From Euglena gracilis (taxonomy: Eukaryota > Euglenida > Euglenophyceae > Euglenales): DNA of 64,000 bases. The notes below the pieces were generated by a model. It saw only the letters and a program-made list of their open reading frames with translations, had not been told where the DNA came from and searched no databases. A program made the translations under genes and the position numbers. Below, in pieces: positions 1 through 11,963 of this stretch; positions within the stretch are counted from its first letter, which is position 1, and every line of letters begins with the position of its first letter. The DNA lies in assembly GCA_039621445.1 (NCBI GenBank), contig CP154955.1, positions 25,050,119 to 25,114,118 on the forward strand, in the 5' to 3' direction.

Positions 1-17
1 CGGGGAATTTTTTTCAA

Positions 18-174
18 CCCCCCCCCCAATTGACTGCCCGCTCGGTTTCCGTGCTGAAGCACCCCCTAATTGATGGTACCCCCCTCTAATTGACGCCCCC
101 CCCCCTAATTGAACCCCCCATAATTGACCAAAAGGGGGTGCCGTGGAGAGGTCCCACGGTCAATTAGGGGGGGG
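18..174. repeat. poly-C foldback with AATTGA-type ends
   Basis: The segment starts with a run of C followed by AATTGAC and ends with GTCAATTA followed by a run of G, so the ends are inverted copies. Three more 'C-run + TAATTGA' blocks lie inside. It resembles the other C/G-terminated foldbacks in this window. No coding potential was seen. Confidence 0.6.
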
Positions 175-180
175 CAGGGT

Positions 181-840
181 TGACTTTTTTATGTCTTTTT
201 TTAATTACGACGAAACAGGGGTAAACAACAGAAAGAAACACGTTTTTTTATTGTGAATATTTTTTTATTGTCGAAAATGGAGAAATTCGCGCATGCGCGA
301 TTTACTGTGGTGTGGTCCTAATTTTAGCTGTGGGACCCTAAGCTTCCTTTCTTTCTGTTTTTTTTTCGTTCGCAGATGGTGTTTCAGATTCTCAGACAAC
401 CGAAAGCCCCTGGGTTCAAGATTTCAACTACCTGAAGTTTCGAGTTTCCAGTTTCAAGTTGAAGCCTAAGTCCAAGTAAGTATCAAGGACAATATCGGGA
501 CAAGTTACAAGTTACAAGGAAAGTCCCAATACAAGTCTAAGGTGTGAAATGAACTACAAGTCTATTATCAAGCGTTTTCGATTGTGGACAGGGCTTATCA
601 GCCCCTATTTGTAGCTGCTGCAGAACTTCTCCATGCTGTGACATTTCTGGTTGGCTACTTGGCTTCTGGTGCTACTTCAAGTACTTCATCATCTACGGTC
701 AAGCCCCTCAGCCTGATCATGTCCATGGATTGGTTTTAAGATGTGAACTGTCACTTGTTTCTTTCTGCTGTCTCAATGCAATGTATTTTTTGTGAACACT
801 TTTGGGAAGGGGATGATCTGTCAATTGGCATGGATCTAAA
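181..840. other. no gene recognised
   Basis: AT-rich to mixed sequence. A stretch at about 400-540 repeats AAGTTTCGAGTTTC/AAGTTACAAG-like words that recur near 30.9 and 42.6 kb. No reading frame with recognisable protein similarity was found. Confidence 0.5.
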
Positions 841-844
841 TGTT

Positions 845-1400
845 GGAGCTGCCATCTGGGTTTTTTCCCTCCATCTGGGTTTTTTTGGAACTAAATGTTG
901 GATCTTCCATCTGGGTTTTTTTTGTCGTAGAGATCTTTGGTTCCACAGTTTTGTTCCACAGTGGGGGGCCAGTTCTGTTCAACTGGGTGGGGGGGGGGGG
1001 TGTTTTGGGCCGCAGTTATGCCACCTTGGGCCTCGGGCGTGCCACAGTTTTTTGGGCCACTTTTTGGGTGCCACATTCTTTTTGCCACAAGTTTTGGGCC
1101 AATCTTTGGCCACAGGTGGGGGTGGCACACTTATGGGCCAATTTTCTGGACACAGGTGGCGGCCCACCTGGCCACCTGGGTGCCACAGTTATGGGCCACT
1201 TTTTGGCCAAAGATGTGGGCCACCCCGGCCCACATCTTTTCACACCCCTGTGGGACACCCCCCCCCCGCCCCACATTTTTTGTCCCCAATCGCCCCAGTT
1301 TTTTTTGTCCTGAACAGCCCCCCCCTCCCCAGGCTTACATTTTTTGTCCCGAATCGCCCCCCTGGGGCTAGTTTTTTTGCCCTGAACAGCCCCTCTGGCC
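845..1400. repeat. degenerate T-run/GGGCCAC repeat tract
   Basis: Three sub-tracts sit side by side. CATCTGGGTTTTTT occurs three times at 850-925. Many copies of TTTTGGGCCAC(A) lie at 985-1240. C-run + ACATTTTTTGTCC units lie at 1255-1400. Long open frames across it are low-complexity products of the repeat and are not called genes. The GGGCCAC words recur at 10.74 kb and, on the opposite strand, at 30.3-30.76 kb. Confidence 0.6.
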
Positions 1401-1663
1401 AGTTTGTTCGGACGGGTTGGAGTTTGACCTTCAAATCAGAAACCACTCCGCCCCTTATCGGAGAAGATCCATCGGCGGCCAGATGACTTGACCACTCCTT
1501 CGGGCAGGACGCTGAAAAGATGGATCACGTCTTCAACACCTCCAATACTCCCGCACAATGTGTTTTTTGGGGCTGTTTTTTTTTTACATTCATTTATAAA
1601 AAACGTCGGGCCCTTTTTCATCCGTTTAAAAACGAGGTTGTTTTAAAACGACCGTCATCCCTA

Positions 1664-1850
1664 GGGGGGGGGGGTCCCCCCCCCCCCTTATTGTCCCACC
1701 GACCTCCCCCCGGGAGTCCCGACCGGACAATATGGGGGGGGGGGGGACAACATGGGGGTACCAAAGGAATTTCATTGGCCGAGCCAAAAAAACCCCCTGT
1801 CGGCCGGGGCCGAGGGACAATATGGGGGGGGACAATATGGGGGGGGGGGG
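1664..1850. repeat. poly-G/C-terminated foldback (family copy 1)
   Basis: Bounded by G and C runs and built from C-run + TTATTGTCCC on one side and GGGACAATA + G-run on the other. The core around 1757-1780 (GGTACCAAAGGAATTTCATT) occurs in reverse complement at 36701-36725 with the same flanks. The two loci are therefore copies of one dispersed element. Confidence 0.7.
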
Positions 1851-1934
1851 TATGCAAATAATTGCATTTTTGAACCGAAATTTGAATCTTTAGTTGAAAC
1901 CACATTTGTTAAACCTACCCCAACGTCAACGAGA

Positions 1935-2330
1935 GCTTATTATGGATAATGCCAAGATTCACAAAAGCCAGGTTTGAACTGGCATTTTTCCCCCAATTAT
2001 TAGTGATAGCTTGTTTTATCTCCATCTGTAGTTTGATCCATTGTGTGTGGCTGCTTCACACCATTCTCACAACCGTCACTTGTCCCTCACACAGATTGTT
2101 GTTGGCCTGTTCCGTGACACTTCGGCACAACGGTTCCTCCCGCCATATACACTCAAGGCTTTTTTCAAATGCATTGTGCTGGTGGTGTGATTGGACGTGC
2201 CGGAGTGCCTCACATCGTCTCGGTTGAAGAAAGCCTTGTTCACACCACAATTAAACCCCATGGAGAAGGTATTCGCCCAATTGAACAAGCTGTCTACTTT
2301 TCAACAAGTTGCAGTGACGCATGAACCACA
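1935..2330 (+). pseudogene. IS630/Tc1-type transposase, 3' half (relic)
   Basis: Two catalytic signatures of the IS630/Tc1/mariner DDE superfamily can be read. LIMDNAKIHK at about 1936-1965 corresponds to the second Asp. PQLNPMEKVFAQLN at 2245-2286 corresponds to the third acidic residue and the helix after it. The second Asp block stops at a TGA after ...KSQV. The two motifs are about 300 nt apart, wider than the roughly 35 residues usual in the family, so the copy is interrupted or contains an intron-like insert. The N-terminal half is absent here; a related N-terminal half lies on the minus strand at 42.9-43.3 kb. The poly-G foldback at 1664-1850 sits just upstream. Confidence 0.6.
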
Positions 2331-2598
2331 TACAGATGTGCGCCAAACATTGTGTGCAACTAACATCGCGGGGACTTAAACCGAGGTGTCTAACTCCGCG
2401 GGTCCGTCCCGTCCGAGGGATTTATTCCGCGCCGCAATTTTGCGCAGAAAATTTTTAATGTCGACACGGCAGATGCATGGATGACCAAGGCCACCAAGCT
2501 CCATCTCAAGTGACACCAGGGTTGGAATTTAAACACCTTGGAGGAGTTAAATACAAAAAAACTGTATTAAACCAGATTCAAACAGTTTGTGACAACAA
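2331..2598. other. no gene recognised
   Basis: Mixed-composition sequence with a GC-rich patch at about 2385-2440. No coding similarity was seen. A short internal duplication (ATTCAAACAGTTT / ATCCAAACAGTTT) brackets the LINE tail fragment that follows. Confidence 0.4.
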
Positions 2599-2621
2599 CG
2601 GTGGTGGGGCGAACCGAATCC
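2599..2621 (-). repeat. antisense LINE 3'-tail fragment
   Basis: On the minus strand this reads GGATTCGGTTCGCCCCACCA followed by CCG, the terminal sequence of each unit of the tandem array that follows. It is a short stub of another insertion of the same RLE LINE family, in opposite orientation to the array. Confidence 0.65.
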
Positions 2622-2682
2622 AAACAGTTTCCAACCATTCAGATCGCGGAAGGCAGCCCGATTCCTAACTCCTTTCTTCCGC

Positions 2683-4419
2683 CCTCTTATATGCCTCCGA
2701 AGTCAGACTGGGGTACAGCAAGGTGACCCGTGTGGTCCCGTCGCCTTCGCCCTCGCAATTCAAGGGCTGGTGGAGGACATCCACTCGGCTTGTGGCTGGC
2801 AGGCGTGGTACCTTGATGACGCACACGTGGTTGGCAACGTGCACCAATTGGAGGAAGTTGTGCGCGTGGTACTGGAAAAAGGTCCTCCCATTGGGGTGAC
2901 GCTGAACCTTGAGAAATGTACCCTGTGGGGACCAGCGTTTGGCCCTGAGTGGACTGCTCTCCCCATGGGGGCAAGCGTCCTACAACGCATCCCGGTCACG
3001 CCCTTCATCTCAGGGTCAGGAATCAAGTCCCTTGGGGTACCCGTTTGTCACCCCGGAGATGGCTCCTTTGCTGACCGTGTCTGGTTTGGTCGATGCGAAG
3101 CGGCCATGAAAGCTTGTTCGCTGCTGCAGAAGGTGCCATCAGCACACATCCAGTTCACCATCCTTCGTATGTGCCTGGATGCATGCAAGGTCAACGACCT
3201 TCTCCGGGCAACCCCTGTAAACCTATCTGTCCCACAGTGCCACCTGCTGAGCAAGACGCTTCGCAACACTTTGAGCTTCATCTGTGGACGACCCCTAGAG
3301 GAGGAGCAGTGGACTCAGGCGACCTTGCCTGTCCGTCTCGGTGGACTAGGGATACGCGACCCTACAACAGAACGAATCAACGCCAGATGGGCTGCCACCC
3401 TGGACTTCCTCACACGGGGTGAACGCATCCTGGACTTGCCGGAATTCTGCAACGGGACGTCACTGCCGCCTGACTTCGGACTCGTCGCCGCAGACATCAA
3501 AGCAAATTGTGATCTCCCTATCCCAGTCAAGCACTTCTGTGAAGACACTGAAAGGCACGAGCTCCTGGCACCTGAACTCATGAAGCAACGCTTCTGGGGG
3601 CAGCAGTGTGCCGCGGCTCGCCAACAGAAACTGCAGAACAACCTTGTGGGAGGCGACAAGCTGAAGTTCCAATGTCAAGCGAAGCCTCATGCCATGGCAT
3701 GGGCGTCAGTGATGCCGTCCGCTGGCACAAGGACCCTCATCCCCACGAGGGAATTCCAGGCCCTGGTTCAGTGGTCATTGGGTGCCACGGTCGTGACGCC
3801 CACAGAGGGGTCACCCGGCTGCCCCAGGTGCCACAACCCGTTGGATGTAAGAGGACACCACCTCGTCTGTTGCCACCGAAACAACATCGTAAGGCGACAC
3901 GGGGCAGTACAATCATACATCCTCGGGCTTGCTCAGCGTGCAGGGTTCCCTGCAAGAAGGGAGGAAAGCGCGCCGGATGGTTCACGTCCCGGGGACGTAT
4001 TTGTCATGAGATACGACGCGAATGGACCAGCGGCCATCGACGTCACCATCCGACACCCCTTGGCACCATCTCGGACGCGCCCTGGCACGGATGAGATCGG
4101 AAAGTGGCACGAGGCCCAAGAGGAAGACAAGGTGAGGAAGTATGGCGAGGGGTGCCAGCGAAGAGGCTGGACATTCATCCCCTTCGTTTTGGACTGCTAT
4201 GGAGGGATGGGAGATGCGGCGCTCACGTTCGTTACCAATTGCGTTCACCTCCTTGCCGGCCAGCACGACGCCTGGGAGAGAAGGGGAGTTGAGGGCAATT
4301 GCTGGCAGGGCCTCAGCATGGCCCTGGCCAGGGAGTTGGCGAGGCAGCTGGTTTGGGGGCAGTGCCCTGAGGACTCGGCTGATGGTGGCATTGCCGAAGC
4401 CCATCGACCGTACGCATAA
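2683..4419 (+). pseudogene. RLE-type LINE: C-terminal RT + endonuclease (unit 1)
   Basis: Partial ORF, 578 codons from the unit edge, with no genuine start; the frame is open upstream of the first possible GTG at 2770. Residues 10-24 (GVQQGDPCGPVAFAL) are RT motif B. YLDD at 43-46 is the catalytic motif C. A thumb-like region with KVNDLL and GGLGIRDP follows. A CCHC knuckle lies at C380, C383, H392/393 and C396/397. The restriction-like endonuclease follows, with RHGAV, RPGD at 435-438 and the D of IDVTI at 453. This order (RT, CCHC, PD-(D/E)XK nuclease) defines R2/NeSL/CRE-class non-LTR retrotransposons. RT motifs before B are missing, so this unit cannot encode a working RT. The closest relatives in the window are at 31.6, 37.9-40.1 and 44.5 kb. 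Confidence 0.85.
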
Positions 4420-5035
4420 AAAGAACAGCACGCCCAGCCTCTAACCCCCAGGGATTTCTCGACGCTGCGTGCCGCAAAGTTTTTCCACGCGCCCATAGGG
4501 CCTGTCAGTACAACAAACTGAGGTGCGCTGGAGGAAACAATTCGTTGGGCAGAGGCTCACACACCGTTGCCTGAAGTGGACTTCGACACACAACTACGGC
4601 AGTCCACCTCTACAGAGCAGCCAAAGCAAGCAGGACTCCACACCCGCCACACCACCAACGCAGCACGTCCGAGCAGCAATGACGCCCCCGAGGAGCCGCA
4701 GGGCGTGAAGGACAGCGGAAAACGGAATCACCGGCCCACCCGTCATCAACACCCAGACCTTAAACGGCACCGAGCCCTGCCTGCCACCTCCCCATTGCCT
4801 GCCCAACCACGCTGACTCACGTGGCCGAATAACACCAGAAGCTGATCAACAGCGGCCTCACCTCGCGCCTTTTACTATTCTCTAAGCTCGCCCCCTTTAC
4901 CTTCCCTCCCTCCCCAGCGTGCACACACCGTTGCCTCTGTACATAGCCTTACTCCCCTGAACTCTTCAAATCCAGTAGGCTGTGCCACTGGTCGGTGGAT
5001 TCGGTTCGCCCCACCACCGTTTTGTTGACCAAAAT
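4420..5035 (+). other. LINE 3' trailer (unit 1)
   Basis: A 616-nt non-coding trailer after the stop. It contains pyrimidine-rich stretches and ends in GGATTCGGTTCGCCCCACCA. The same trailer follows unit 2 (6775-7390) and, with small changes, unit 3 (9130-9733). Its end is the part found alone, in reverse orientation, at 2.6 and 29.1 kb, as expected for 5'-truncated LINE insertions. Confidence 0.7.
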
Positions 5036-5037
5036 GC

Positions 5038-6774
5038 CCTCTTATATGCCTCCGAAGTCAGACTGGGGTACAGCAAGGTGACCCGTGTGGTCCCGTCGCC
5101 TTCGCCCTCGCAATTCAAAGGCTGGTGGAGGACATCCACTCGGCTTGTGGCTGGCAGGCGTGGTACCTTGATGACGCACACGTGGTTGGCAACGTGCACC
5201 AATTGGAGGAAGTTGTGCGCGTGGTACTGGAAAAAGGTCCTCCCATTGGGGTGACGCTGAACCTTGAGAAATGTACCCTGTGGGGACCAGCGTTTGGCCC
5301 TGAGTGGACTGCTCTCCCCATGGGGGCAAGCGTCCTACAACGCATCCCGGTCACGCCCTTCATCTCAGGGTCAGGAATCAAGTCCCTTGGGGTACCCGTT
5401 TGTCACCCCGGAGATGGCTCCTTTGCTGACCGTGTCTGGTTTGGTCGATGCGAAGCGGCCATGAAAGCTTGTTCGCTGCTGCAGAAGGTGCCATCAGCAC
5501 ACATCCAGTTCACCATCCTTCGTATGTGCCTGGATGCATGCAAGGTCAACGACCTTCTCCGGGCAACCCCTGTAAACCTATCTGTCCCACAGTGCCACCT
5601 GCTGAGCAAGACGCTTCGCAACACTTTGAGCTTCATCTGTGGACGACCCCTAGAGGAGGAGCAGTGGACTCAGGCGACCTTGCCTGTCCGTCTCGGTGGA
5701 CTAGGGATACGCGACCCTACAACAGAACGAATCAACGCCAGATGGGCTGCCACCCTGGACTTCCTCACACGGGGTGAACGCATCCTGGACTTGCCGGAAT
5801 TCTGCAACGGGACGTCACTGCCGCCTGACTTCGGACTCGTCGCCGCAGACATCAAAGCAAATTGTGATCTCCCTATCCCAGTCAAGCACTTCTGTGAAGA
5901 CACTGAAAGGCACGAGCTCCTGGCACCTGAACTCATGAAGCAACGCTTCTGGGGGCAGCAGTGTGCCGCGGCTCGCCAACAGAAACTGCAGAACAACCTT
6001 GTGGGAGGCGACAAGCTGAAGTTCCAATGTCAAGCGAAGCCTCATGCCATGGCATGGGCGTCAGTGATGCCGTCCGCTGGCACAAGGACCCTCATCCCCA
6101 CGAGGGAATTCCAGGCCCTGGTTCAGTGGTCATTGGGTGCCACGGTCGTGACGCCCACAGAGGGGTCACCCGGCTGCCCCAGGTGCCACAACCCGTTGGA
6201 TGTAAGAGGACACCACCTCGTCTGTTGCCACCGAAACAACATCGTAAGGCGACACGGGGCAGTACAATCATACATCCTCGGGCTTGCTCAGCGTGCAGGG
6301 TTCCCTGCAAGAAGGGAGGAAAGCGCGCCGGATGGTTCACGTCCCGGGGACGTATTTGTCATGAGATACGACGCGAATGGACCAGCGGCCATCGACGTCA
6401 CCATCCGACACCCCTTGGCACCATCTCGGACGCGCCCTGGCACGGATGAGATCGGAAAGTGGCACGAGGCCCAAGAGGAAGACAAGGTGAGGAAGTATGG
6501 CGAGGGGTGCCAGCGAAGAGGCTGGACATTCATCCCCTTCGTTTTGGACTGCTATGGAGGGATGGGAGATGCGGCGCTCACGTTCGTTACCAATTGCGTT
6601 CACCTCCTTGCCGGCCAGCACGACGCCTGGGAGAGAAGGGGAGTTGAGGGCAATTGCTGGCAGGGCCTCAGCATGGCCCTGGCCAGGGAGTTGGCGAGGC
6701 AGCTGGTTTGGGGGCAGTGCCCTGAGGACTCGGCTGATGGTGGCATTGCCGAAGCCCATCGACCGTACGCATAA
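5038..6774 (+). pseudogene. RLE-type LINE: C-terminal RT + endonuclease (unit 2)
   Basis: Protein identical to unit 1 over the 549 residues after the GTG at 5125. It contains RT motif B, YLDD, the CCHC knuckle and the RPGD...DVT endonuclease core, with no internal stop. The junction with unit 1 (TTGTTGACCAAAATGCCCTC) joins the 3' tail of one unit to the middle of RT of the next. It lacks the N-terminal half of RT and any start context. Confidence 0.85.
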
Positions 6775-7392
6775 AAAGAACAGCACGCCCAGCCTCTAAC
6801 CCCCAGGGATTTCTCGACGCTGCGTGCCGCAAAGTTTTTCCACGCGCCCATAGGGCCTGTCAGTACAACAAACTGAGGTGCGCTGGAGGAAACAATTCGT
6901 TGGGCAGAGGCTCACACACCGTTGCCTGAAGTGGACTTCGACACACAACTACGGCAGTCCACCTCTACAGAGCAGCCAAAGCAAGCAGGACTCCACACCC
7001 GCCACACCACCAACGCAGCACGTCCGAGCAGCAATGACGCCCCCGAGGAGCCGCAGGGCGTGAAGGACAGCGGAAAACGGAATCACCGGCCCACCCGTCA
7101 TCAACACCCAGACCTTAAACGGCACCGAGCCCTGCCTGCCACCTCCCCATTGCCTGCCCAACCACGCTGACTCACGTGGCCGAATAACACCAGAAGCTGA
7201 TCAACAGCGGCCTCACCTCGCGCCTTTTACTATTCTCTAAGCTCGCCCCCTTTACCTTCCCTCCCTCCCCAGCGTGCACACACCGTTGCCTCTGTACATA
7301 GCCTTACTCCCCTGAACTCTTCAAATCCAGTAGGCTGTGCCACTGGTCGGTGGATTCGGTTCGCCCCACCACCGTTTTGTTGACCAAAATGC

Positions 7393-9129
7393 CCTCTTAT
7401 ATGCCTCCGAAGTCAGACTGGGGTACAGCAAGGTGACCCGTGTGGTCCCGTCGCCTTCGCCCTCGCAATTCAAAGGCTGGTGGAGGACATCCACTCGGCT
7501 TGTGGCTGGCAGGCGTGGTACCTTGATGACGCACACGTGGTTGGCAACGTGCACCAATTGGAGGAAGTTGTGCGCGTGGTACTGGAAAAAGGTCCTCCCA
7601 TTGGGGTGACGCTGAACCTTGAGAAATGTACCCTGTGGGGACCAGCGTTTGGCCCTGAGTGGACTGCTCTCCCCATGGGGGCAAGCGTCCTACAACGCAT
7701 CCCGGTCACGCCCTTCATCTCAGGGTCAGGAATCAAGTCCCTTGGGGTACCCGTTTGTCACCCCGGAGATGGCTCCTTTGCTGACCGTGTCTGGTTTGGT
7801 CGATGCGAAGCGGCCATGAAAGCTTGTTCGCTGCTGCAGAAGGTGCCATCAGCACACATCCAGTTCACCATCCTTCGTATGTGCCTGGATGCATGCAAGG
7901 TCAACGACCTTCTCCGGGCAACCCCTGTAAACCTATCTGTCCCACAGTGCCACCTGCTGAGCAAGACGCTTCGCAACACTTTGAGCTTCATCTGTGGACG
8001 ACCCCTAGAGGAGGAGCAGTGGACTCAGGCGACCTTGCCTGTCCGTCTCGGTGGACTAGGGATACGCGACCCTACAACAGAACAAATCAACGCCAGATGG
8101 GCTGCCACCCTGGACTTCCTCACACGGGGTGAACGCATCCTGGACTTGCCGGAATTCTGCAACGGGACGTCACTGCCGCCTGACTTCGGACTCGTCGCCG
8201 CAGACATCAAAGCAAATTGTGATCTCCCTATCCCAGTCAAGCACTTCTGTGAAGACACTGAAAGGCACGAGCTCCTGGCACCTGAACTCATGAAGCAACG
8301 CTTCTGGGGGCAGCAGTGTGCCGCGGCTCGCCAACAGAAACTGCAGAACAACCTTGTGGGAGGCGACAAGCTGAAGTTCCAATGTCAAGCGAAGCCTCAT
8401 GCCATGGCATGGGCGTCAGTGATGCCGTCCGCTGGCACAAGGACCCTCATCCCCACGAGGGTATTCCAGGCCCTGGTTCAGTGGTCATTGGGTGCCACGG
8501 TCGTGACGCCCACAGAGGGGTCACCCGGCTGCCCCAGGTGCCACAACCCGTTGGATGTAAGAGGACACCACCTCGTCTGTTGCCACCGAAACAACATCGT
8601 AAGGCGACACGGGGCAGTACAATCATACATCCTCGGGCTTGCTCAGCGGGCAGGGTTCCCTGCAAGAAGGGAGGAAAGCGCGCCGGATGGTTCACGTCCC
8701 GGGGACGTATTTGTCATGAGATACGACGCGAATGGACCAGCGGCCATCGACGTCACCATCCGACACCCCTTGGCACCATCTCGGACGCGCCCTGGCACGG
8801 ATGAGATCGGAAAGTGGCACGAGGCCCAAGAGGAAGACAAGGTGAGGAAGTATGGCGAGGGGTGCCAGCGAAGAGGCTGGACATTCATCCCCTTCGTTTT
8901 GGACTGCTATGGAGGGATGGGAGATGCGGCGCTCACGTTCGTTACCAATTGTGTTCACCTCCTTGCCGGCCAGCACGACGCCTGGGAGAGAAGGGGAGTT
9001 GAGGGCAATTGCTGGCAGGGCCTCAGCATGGCCCTGGCCAGGGAGTTGGCGAGGCAGCTGGTTTGGGGGCAGTGCCCTGAGGACTCGGCTGATGGTGGCA
9101 TTGCCGAAGCCCATCGACCGTACGCATAA
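7393..9129 (+). pseudogene. RLE-type LINE: C-terminal RT + endonuclease (unit 3)
   Basis: Same truncated protein as units 1 and 2, differing at two residues: TTEQINA instead of TTERINA, and TRVFQAL instead of TREFQAL. A few silent changes are also present. All key residues (YLDD, CCHC, RPGD, DVT) are kept. The higher divergence suggests that units 1 and 2 are the youngest pair. After the tail the sequence changes at 9734 to unrelated DNA. Confidence 0.85.
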
Positions 9130-9799
9130 AAAGAACAGCACGCCCAGCCTCTAACCCCCAGGGATTTCTCGACGCTGCGTGCCGCAAAGTTTTTCCACGC
9201 GCCCATAGGGCCTGTCAGTACAACAAACTGAGGTGCGCTGGAGGAAACAATTCGTTGGGCAGAGGCTCACACACCGTTGCCTGACGTGGACTTCGACACA
9301 CAACTACGGCAGTCCACCTCTACAGAGCAGCCAAAGCAAGCAGGACTCCACACCCGCCACACCACCAACGCAGCACGTCCGAGCAGCAATGACGCCCCCG
9401 AGGAGCCGCAGGGCGTGAAGGACAGCGGAAAACGGAATCACCGGCCCACCCGTCATCAACACCCAGACCTTAAACGGCACCGAGCCCTGCCACCTCCCCA
9501 TTGCCTGCCCAACCACGCTGACTCACGTGGCCGAAGAACACCAGAAGCTGATCAACAGCGGCCTCACCTCGCGCCTTTTACTATTCTCTAAGCTCGCCCC
9601 CTTTACCTTCCCTCCCTCCCCAGCGTGCACACACCGTTGCCTCTGTACATAGCCTTACTCCCCTGAACTCTTCAAATCCAGTAGGCTGTGCCACTGGTCG
9701 GTGGATTCGGTTCGCCCCACCACCGTTTTGTTGTTGTTCCTTATATTTATCCTTTTTCAGCACATGCCTGCCGTGCTACTTGCCGGGGATGCGACGCAG

Positions 9800-10290
9800 A
9801 GATGATCCCCGTGGTCCAGCGGATGTGGAACCATGCAGAGGTGCAGAGGGATTGATACGTACTGGTATTCGAACTGCTGAACTGTGCCTGTTGGTCGTGT
9901 TGAGGCTGGTGTCTTGAAGCCTGGTGATCAACAACTTTGAACACTGATGAAGTCTGTGGAGATGCACCACGAAGCTCTGAGCGATGCTGTCCCTGGCGAC
10001 AACCTTGGCTGTGACTCAGCATGAAGAACGTGTCTGTCAAGGATATTTGAACTTTGAACTATTCCAACTATTTGAGAACGATCCCGGCAGGAGACTGCAC
10101 TGGCCAGGTAAGCCTCTCTTCAATTCACTTTCTTCCTTTTCTCATTCACGTTTCTTCAGGTCATCATTGAACCACACTGATCAGATTGGCATTGGTTATG
10201 CCCATGTGCTGGACTGCCACACTGCCTTCAAGTTCACCACCATCCCGACGAAGATTTACTTGGGCCATGCGTGGGGAACAATCAGGACTC
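9800..10290 (+). pseudogene. eEF1A pseudogene fragment, copy 1 (with intron)
   Basis: Pieces of elongation factor 1-alpha can be read across shifting frames. TVPVGRVEAGVLKPG starts at 9881. KSVEMHHEAL and AVPGDN lie around 9950-10005, and NVSVKDI near 10026-10046. After a 52-bp GT-AG intron (10108-10159), the QIG-GYAHVLDCHTAFKF block follows. Several frameshifts and stops make it non-functional. Because the intron is kept, this is a DNA-level duplicate and not a processed copy. Copy 2 at 41.1 kb shares the intron position and the downstream non-coding DNA. Confidence 0.8.
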
Positions 10291-11030
10291 AGGATTTGCC
10301 AAGCATATTCCCAGAGATTTGTTTGCCCTCTCGTTTCAGCCCTCCCAAACCAAGTCCCATGGGGGGAAAGATTCAACTTGCACATTTTTTTAAATTTTTT
10401 TTGCAAAGTCAGGTTTCTTTTCCCCTCCCACAAAGTCCCGTTCCCCGAAAAAGTCCCCCCCCCGACATGGTCTTGTTCTTTGTCCCCCCCCGAACATCTC
10501 CTTCTGCCCCCCCCCCCCACCTGTGGATGCTGTCAAACCCTGGAAGTGACTTTCCTGGCATCACCTGGTTGTTATTGGTCAGGGATTTGCGGACCGAAGT
10601 TGAGATTTAAGCTACTCAGCGAACTGCAGTTGCTTCCCACGAGGATTTTGTTCTGTTTTCAGTGTTCACAGGTCAAAAAAATTTTGCACCGTGCATAAAA
10701 AAAATTCATTATTCTGGAAAGAGGAAAATTTTTTTACGTGCTGGCCAGTTTTTGGGCCACAAGCGGTGACAACTTTTGGGCCACGGGTGGTTACTTTTGG
10801 GCCTCCCTTTGTTGGGGGGGGGACGGAAAAACTGCGCAAGGCAAAAAATTTTGAGAGGAAATTAAAGCCTGAAAAAAAGACTTCTTACTCAAAAAATTAC
10901 CCGTTCCTGCGAGTCAACCAGGGAATTTTTGTTTTGGTACTGACACTTCATGCAGTAATTTTTACCCATCGTCGGTGCTGTGCGGACACCGCAAGGGACA
11001 AAAACACGTTCCTTCTGGTTTTTTGACGGC
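10291..11030 (+). repeat. eEF1A-linked dispersed segment, copy 1
   Basis: Non-coding DNA that is also found after eEF1A copy 2. Shared blocks include GGCCATGCGTGGGGAACAAT near 10263, GTCAAACCCTGGAAGTG near 10530, and GCGAACTGCAGTTGCTTCC near 10619. C-rich inserts differ between the copies. A TTTTGGGCCAC patch lies at 10738-10803. The shared tail means the eEF1A fragment moves or was duplicated as part of a larger unit. Confidence 0.65.
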
Positions 11031-11154
11031 TAAGTTGATTGGCCGTCATTCAAGACCTATACCGGCGGTTTTATACGGCGCAGGCGCTCGATTGAATTAA
11101 ACTGAATTAAACGAGTGTTTTAAAACGACTTGTTTTTAGCACGAACAACCCTGA

Positions 11155-11515
11155 GTGACACTACCAGCTTTTTCCCCCCTCTCTTTGCAGGACTCCGCCA
11201 AAAAAAAAAGTTTAATCAGAGACAAAACTGAACATTGTCCCCCAAAACTTTTTACCAAAGCTAAATGCAAAATGTCGCCCCCAAGTTTTTTGCCACATAC
11301 AAGTCAAAAACCGAAAAAGAATTGCCACAACCAGTAACAAAAACTGGCCCCAAAAGTTTTTACCATGCCCCCCCCCCAAATTCAAGATTCCTTGTTGGGA
11401 TTTCTGCTCCCAAAGGGTTAGCATGGTAATTCGAAACTGGCCGCCAAAACTTTTACCACATTTAACTACAAAAACTGGACCTCAAAAAGTTTTTTGCAAC
11501 AGACAGGGTCCGCTG
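11155..11515. repeat. degenerate CCAAAAGTTTTTACCACA repeats
   Basis: About six degenerate units of the type ACTGGCCCCAAAAGTTTTTACCA, including one ACCATG + C-run at 11363. It appears related in style to the GGGCCAC tracts at 1.0 and 30.5 kb. No gene is seen. Confidence 0.5.
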
Positions 11516-11963
11516 CTGTGAGTTTCAAACAAAGCAACAACAAATGCACAATGTCTGCCAAATCCCTTGTCAAATGCTGATGGCTGGGTGGTAGAACCTC
11601 ACCCTGCTGTTGATTGGGGGCTTTTGGTCCAATATCTGTCAAATGCTGCTGGCTGTGCGTTTTCTCCTGCACCATTTGCACTTGGAAGAGGCAAAAATGT
11701 CGTTGGGATTTCCCAACCAGATTTGAACTGTACAGGCAATTGTGAGTCACTGTGGAAGATGCAATGGGAAAGATGTGACTGGGGAGGGGGTACATCCCCC
11801 ACTTTGACAGACCCAGTGTCCCATGTGCTTTCATTTCCCCTGGGGAATGCAACAACAGCAAGGAAAAGATGTGGCATGGAAGTCCCTGTCTTAATAATGT
11901 CTTGACAAAGGTTGCTGGCCCAGTAACGCATCTGCAACAGCAAGTTGGACTGCTCGAGCTTGA
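11516..11963. other. no gene recognised
   Basis: Open frames on both strands give proteins without recognisable motifs, and codon use does not favour either. In the pre-inversion model this is host DNA that flanked the LTR element. Confidence 0.35.

Larger units (their letters stand above)
2681..9733 (+). repeat. three tandem 2,355-bp LINE 3'-half units
   Basis: Units begin at 2681, 5036 and 7391 with GCCCTCTTATATGCC and end in ...CGCCCCACCACCGTTTTGTTG. The first two units encode identical proteins. The third carries two amino-acid changes (R to Q and E to V) plus small indels in its trailer (about 9490 and 9535). Each unit starts inside the reverse-transcriptase domain, between motifs A and B, so no unit is complete. 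Identical 5' truncation points show the array grew by duplication of one truncated copy (or is an assembly artefact), not by three separate insertions. Confidence 0.9.

Noticed and set aside
743-1486. 247-codon open frame and overlapping frames on both strands
   Set aside because: All of it lies in T-run/GGGCCAC repeats and C-runs; frames stay open on both strands because the repeat lacks stops.
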